64,000 nt of DNA. Origin: Isoetes taiwanensis (Eukaryota > Streptophyta > Lycopodiopsida > Isoetales > Isoetaceae). The stretch is from positions 789,905-853,904 of the forward strand of contig JAJEKV010000056.1 in NCBI GenBank assembly GCA_021234155.1, given 5' to 3'. Below are positions 59,751 through 64,000 of this stretch, in pieces. Every line of letters starts with the position of its first letter. The stretch's first letter is position 1. The position numbers and the translations under genes were made by a program. Under the pieces are notes generated by a model. That model did not search any database. It was given only the letters and a program-made list of their open reading frames with translations, and was not told the DNA's origin.

Positions 59751-60377
59751 CATCCGTAACCATTTTGGAATCTTGGTGTCTAGTGCTTAAAGAAGTGTCG
59801 CGAACCTTAATATTTTAGTAATATTCTTGCGTTTTAAGCTTAAATAACACAAATTAAGTAATAATTTAGTGTAGATTTTGTGCTCTTTTCGCTTCTATTT
59901 TTACCGCTTTTTATGTTACAAAAAGGTCAAAAAGGTTCCGTTTCTTTTTGCATAAAATGGCCTTCTTTACGCTTTTCCAGCCCCAAGATCAGTTTGTACA
60001 AAAGGGCTACCATCAAAGGTCGCACCAATAGAGCCACGCATATTATTTAACCGAAAGACTGTGACGCGGTAACGCCCACGTGGGGCTAAGTAAGAGAGAG
60101 CAAACCCATCGAGTATGCACCTTTACTTGTGTCATCAAGCAGGAAAGGGCCAAGTACAAGTCCGACGATTATTACCCCGCCGGCTTAAATTGTCAACCTT
60201 GTTGCTGCTGTGGTCGATGATGAACTTTTAATGAAGTGCATGCATGACAAGGGGAAGTCTTCTAACGCTCTTGAAAGTAAAATGCTTCAATAAGCATGTG
60301 CAAACCCAAAGACGCATGACTACGCGGGTCGACAATTACAAGAGTGGCTATGTAAGTATTGTTTAGTGTCTTTACGT
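59751..60377. other. Intergenic stretch between array and plus-strand gene
   Basis: No palindrome copies until 60378. Frames at 59990-60360 read partly open on the + strand (GATIKGRTNRATHI and ELLMKCMHDKGKSSNALESK), so early exons of the plus-strand gene may lie here, but no family could be assigned. Confidence 0.4.
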
Positions 60378-60391
60378 GATAAATTTATACC
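60378..60391. promoter_or_regulatory. Isolated palindrome copy
   Basis: GATAAATTTATACC, the one-base-short form of the array motif, stands alone about 50 bp before the recognisable part of the plus-strand gene. Confidence 0.7.
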
Positions 60392-60429
60392 ATCATCCTC
60401 CTAACTTAACCCCATGATTACAGATATAG

Positions 60430-61420
60430 TGGACATTTTGATGTCGGTGGTGCTTTCTTAAGAAACAAAGTTGGTCAAAGGTCTGGGGAAAACCCCACTC
60501 CTAACTAAGAGCTTGAAGAGAAGGACGAGGAAGTAGAAGAAGAAGAGGAAGAGGAACCAGGTGGTAACAAAGGAAAGGGTAGGAAGCATTCCCCGGTAGT
60601 AGATACACAGTGCTCCTACAAAAAGAAATCTAGAGGCACAAAGTCTTTGACTATAGAGGAGTCAATGTAAGCTCTTCGTAAGGCTGCCCTGGAGCGAGAT
60701 ATTGTTGTGAAGCCCGCAGATAAATCAAGTGCTATTCTCTGCCGGTGAATGACACTAAACCGCTAAAGCAAACTATTTCTTTGACATTGAGCACCATTAA
60801 GAGGCCACCTAAAAAATGAAGATGGGGTCGAGTGCTACAGTCCTAAGTCAGCGGCACATGTGGCTATATTCAAACAAAGAATGAGAAGGAATCCTCATGC
60901 CCATGTGTCGCCACTAGTTGTTATGGTGGGGATGGAGTCAAGACAACCAACTAAAAGATTACAAGAAGGTCGACTTCAAGATTACACATACTACGCTCTT
61001 GGAGGCACACATAGTTACAAGGCAAGGAAAGAACTAGCAAAAGAGGAAAGCCGTGAACGGTGTGGAAGAGCGTTGAAGCACATATATACGCTGGTGTAAC
61101 AGATGAAGAAGCAAAAGTCATTGCCGTGAGTCATAATCTCGACAATGACTTCAGATTAAAAATGAGTTTAATAGACAAGATCCGCTTCATGCACCGCGGA
61201 GTAATGCGTGGAATTTAAACAAATGCATGGAGAGGATTTTTAAAAGCAAAGAAGAAAAATTGCAGGAGCTTCGAGAAGCCCGCGGTGATGTAGTGTCGCC
61301 TCAGCTATGACTCGATAAGAAGCCCATTATGGCAAGAAGCAATACAACCATCATCCAATTAAATTGGGATTATGTCAACTCCAAAATCACGCCTAACTTG
61401 CTATTGTCTTCTAGGGGTTT
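60430..61420 (+). pseudogene. Decayed ParB/sulfiredoxin-fold protein gene
   Basis: In-frame pieces in order are an acidic Glu tract followed by GGNKGKGRKHSPVVDTQ (60508-60669), ALRKAALERDIVVKPADKSS (60670-60740), and ISLTLSTIKRPPK with a following LKxRMxxNPxAHVSPLVVMV segment (60775-60930). Then YYALGGTHSYKARKELAKE (about 60986-61042), HIYAGVTDEEAKVIAVSHNL (61079-61138), KIRFMHRG, and a Lys/Glu-rich tail (61208-61290). The central motif matches the G-x-x-R/H-x-x-A box of ParB/Srx-fold proteins, which in bacterial ParB contacts CTP. The preceding strand-helix layout (P-L-V-V-M-V) also fits. Stops near 60667, 60812 and 61216 and several frame changes show decay. Confidence 0.55.
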
Positions 61421-61754
61421 TGTTTTTTTTTAATCTTTTTTGACTTCAAAAATAACATAAGGTTGCGATTCACGCAGGACTTTTCATATGCGAATTGAAA
61501 TATGCGTAAATGAAGAGCAAGTTGCTAACATAGATGAGACAAATATTGCTTGCTCGATAGATGATAATATTAGGGTTTGATAATAACAAATTGCATTATT
61601 TATGCAGGCAATTCCGCACTGAAATTATCGATACATGGCACAAATATCATACAAAAATATCATATATTCCAATAAACATTAAGGGATCAATCCATGTTTT
61701 TCCAACGATTTAACAAGGTGTGGTTCCATGTCACCGTTCTATCCGTAGTTCTGG
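61421..61754. other. Convergent intergenic stretch
   Basis: T- and A-rich sequence between the ends of the plus-strand gene and the minus-strand phosphatase-like gene. Nothing recognised. Confidence 0.45.
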
Positions 61755-62294
61755 TTAATCTAACACTTCACCCACCGCCATCCCCATAGCCAAATTATGC
61801 ATAATAGACACAAACTTCACCGTAAAATCATCCGTCCCAAAGTTTTTGGATCGTAAGATGGTGGATTCGTGGCCCGTGGTTTGATTGTAGAAGCATTTGA
61901 GAGCATCATCATCCACTATGATTATATCATCCTTATTCTCTATACCAAGTTCGGCCCATCATGTTACTCAAGTGTTTGATGAAGATAGGCTTGCCTCGTT
62001 GGATCCTTGGGATTAGTGAACTTCACACATTTGTTCTCGATCCCAAAGGGTCAACCAATTTCTACGATCCCCAGCTGCCTCCAAAGTATCCTTGATGTTC
62101 CTTAGTTCCATGGATGACCAAATACCAACTCGAAATAACCCCAATGCCTCGCCTAGCATCTCCTTCAAGCGCGCCATGATAGATCCACTTGGTGTTTGAT
62201 TCTACCGGTGTCTCGATGAAACCGTTTCTAGCCACTTTATTTTTCGAAAAGTCTTGCAAAGGACTCCGCTTAGGTCTAACACCACAACCTTCTT
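61755..62294 (-). pseudogene. FCP1/NIF-type HAD phosphatase remnant
   Basis: Minus-strand blocks in the family order are KKVVVLDLSGVLCKTFRK (62294-62240, equivalent of the DxDx(T/V) nucleophile motif, altered to DLSGV), FRVGIWSSMELRN (about 62140-62100, with the conserved Ser of motif II), LWDREQMCEVH, KPIFIKHLSNMMG (about 62000-61960, Lys of motif III), and IIIVDDDALKCFYNQTTGHE (about 61920-61865, acidic motif IV). It ends IMHNLAMGMAVGEVLD and a TAA at 61755. Intact relatives remove phosphates from proteins such as the RNA polymerase II tail. Loss of the catalytic Asp in motif I and at least three frameshifts make this copy inactive. The N-terminus may extend to an ATG near 62530. Confidence 0.6.
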
Positions 62295-62579
62295 AGAAAC
62301 GCAATGGAAGTGAAACATCAAACATGTATCCGGGTCAGCAAGATACGATAACACAAACAATACAAACGCCAAGCGTGATTTGAATAGTCATAACCAAATC
62401 AAGGCCGGTACGTGGATTTAGTTTGACAACTAAAAATAATCAGCACGCCATGCCGATTTAATTCAAAGGTAATACAAATTAAATCACGCTGGCGCTTATT
62501 TCGCGGGCAAGGCCATACCTATCATCTTCGGCCATCGGCGCTATTCTCCCTCCGCCACCCTTAATCTTCGCTTCTTTTC
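62295..62579 (-). other. Possible N-terminal extension of the phosphatase-like gene
   Basis: A short open minus-strand stretch (EAKIKGGGGRIAPMAEDDRY, then GLAREISAS) at about 62580-62480 could be the start of the phosphatase-like protein or the end of the upstream gene. The rest, 62300-62480, shows nothing. Confidence 0.3.
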
Positions 62580-63780
62580 CGACTGTTAGAATTGTTATTT
62601 TTATTAGTTCCACAAGGCCCTTCACAATCGACATTATTTTACTATTGATTTGGCAAACCTCGCGGAATCACTAGAGCCGCCTTCGTTGCTTCTTCATTTT
62701 CGCTTTCCCCGCCAATTATTTCATTGTTAACCCGGTGAATCTACTCTATTGTTGCTTGCATCACCCGCAATGTGGGCAAGGATATTCCCTAAGTTCGCCG
62801 CCATCACACAAGACTTTGAGCAACCAGCTTAGCAAATTTATTTGTTCATTATCGCTTCCTTATCGTCATAGACATTAGTTCCTCTCCAGAGCAACGCCCA
62901 CTTTCGAATTGGACAAGTCTACGAGACTTTTGATTGTCGATGATTTCAGGTTGCCATAAGGGCCTTTAGGAGACTTGGCAAGCACATGCATGAGGAATGG
63001 TTCAAGAAAGTCTTTGGCCCGCTCATCACTCACAAAGCAAAGGACATCTTCTTGCACCCATAAGAGCCTCTCGCAATATAACCTCCAACATGAAGCTCCA
63101 AGCAGTGTTGTATCAATTGGAGCAAATGCCTCGACGAGGTAAGCAGCCATAGACGGGGAAATCCATTTTATTTAAGGGGCCCTTCTCCTTAGTTTGTAGC
63201 TCAGACTTTGATTTCCCCACTTAGGAGGGGGTCCCGATCCTCATCCTCTTCCTCGACTCATCCCGTTTCTCGGGACCGATCCCCGATCCGATGAAAGAAT
63301 ATAGTTCTTAAGTCCGGATCATCTAGAAGAAAACATTCCCATGCACCGCTATTGTCACCCCTTGGCCTTAGCAATATCATATTCCTCGCCCGACAAAGAT
63401 GGATATCATAATAAAGATCACATGTGCCATCTTCCGCTCGCTCAGCAGCTCATTATCCTTAACATCATATATTAGGCATCCCTCCCTAATAACTTTGAGG
63501 CACTCCAGATCATGAGCAGCAGATAGTGCATGCAGATGTGACTCTCACCCAAGGACAAACGATGACAATAGTGAAGGACCTCTCGCTTGTCAATCCTATA
63601 CAGCTGGTAAAGAAGCTACCGTAGTCCTTTCCGGGTTCATGCCCATATCTCCTCTCCCACCCCCCGCGGTCCAACACAAAGAGTGATATATTTTTAAGGC
63701 CGGGTTGAATCGGGCAAGAGACCTTTGTACCCAATGGAGACCTAACACCGGATGCTGTCGCCTTCTCCAAGAATCTTCTT
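62580..63780 (-). pseudogene. Possible DNA (adenine/cytosine-N) methyltransferase remnant
   Basis: The block at 63150-62875 reads YLVEAFAPIDTTLLGA, then DVLCFVSDERAKDFLEPFL. This recalls the motif X to motif I region of beta-class amino-methyltransferases (..L-I-x-x-F-S-P-x-x-x-T-V-L-D-x-x-x-G-T...R...F-E...), with the glycine motif damaged by a frame change. Upstream at about 63700-63560, NISLFVLDRGGWERRYGHEP and later FTIVIVCP lie where the D-P-P-Y/W strand would be; the motif itself reads DRGGW. Downstream, LREYPCPHCG may be a zinc-binding pair. The family is inferred only from these patterns; an unrelated protein is possible. Confidence 0.3.
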
Positions 63781-64000
63781 CACAAGGGCCACTTTTTTTT
63801 CAACTCAGCCAGTACCTTTAGGGGTAGAGTCTCCTTATGTTTTGTATTTTTAGCCTTCCAATTCTTTTTAGGAAGTCCTTTTGACCGAATACAAACTTCT
63901 TGATGTCATCATTATCGACCTTTGTATTTGTCCAAAGAATCCAATTTCAGATAATGCCACATCCCCCGATAGCCTTTGTAACTCAGCTCCTACAAATGAC
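63781..64000 (-). other. Window edge, continuing decayed minus-strand coding
   Basis: Minus-strand pieces such as DNDDIKKFVFGQKDFLKR (near 63920-63870) look coding and probably belong to the N-terminal part of the possible methyltransferase gene, which runs beyond the window. Confidence 0.3.

Noticed and set aside
60670-60740. Penelope-type reverse transcriptase suggested by DIVVKPADKSS
   Set aside because: Only this short phrase matches, and it is followed by the ParB-like segment rather than RT motifs.

Overview
The window reads as nuclear DNA of a land plant with a large, repeat-rich genome. No intact host gene, rRNA or tRNA gene was recognised. Nearly everything that can be identified is a mobile element or a decayed reading frame, and the elements (Ty1/copia, Ty3/gypsy, En/Spm-type CACTA, MITEs) are those typical of plants. 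The right-hand genes (a large RNase H-like protein family and a ParB-fold protein) are, from recollection only, unusual for flowering plants, so a seedless plant is possible but unproven.

Layout. (1) 181-6366: a decayed Ty1/copia element on the + strand with both LTRs, a degraded primer-binding site, a probable polyadenylated insertion and a 203-bp MITE inside its 3' LTR. (2) 6.5-15.3 kb: small inverted-repeat elements (6504-6662, a foldback at 8811-9236) and a possible 6-kb element bounded by inverted repeats, with no recognisable genes. (3) 16418-32680: a minus-strand copia element, internally deleted, interrupted by a complete 11.7-kb CACTA transposon (16802-28517, TSD ATA) and by a tandem cluster of short PBS-bearing repeats. 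(4) 32.7-40.4 kb: anonymous DNA with a 611-bp tandem duplication and a roughly 210-bp tandem array whose units each carry a TTAGGT/ACCTAA palindrome. (5) 40462-55480: a second copy of part of region 3, split by a 14-kb Ty3/gypsy element (41407-55433, TSD CATAT). That element carries a large inverted duplication of its own LTR/gag end and a 5.2-kb TIR transposon (42440-47647).

(6) 55.9-64 kb is the part I find most unusual. A minus-strand decayed gene (55885-59004) matches a family with an RNase H-like D...D...E core. It is transcribed away from a plus-strand decayed gene (about 60430-61420) with a ParB/sulfiredoxin-like GGTHSYKA motif. Between the two lie seventeen copies of a palindrome, consensus GGTATAAATTTATACC, spaced near multiples of the DNA helical repeat. 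Downstream on the minus strand are remnants of an FCP1/NIF-type phosphatase (61755-62294) and a possible DNA methyltransferase (62580-63780).

Almost every coding region carries frameshifts and stops. The exception is the 301-residue gypsy integrase, which is open throughout. Family assignments were made by eye from translated sequence; no database search was run.
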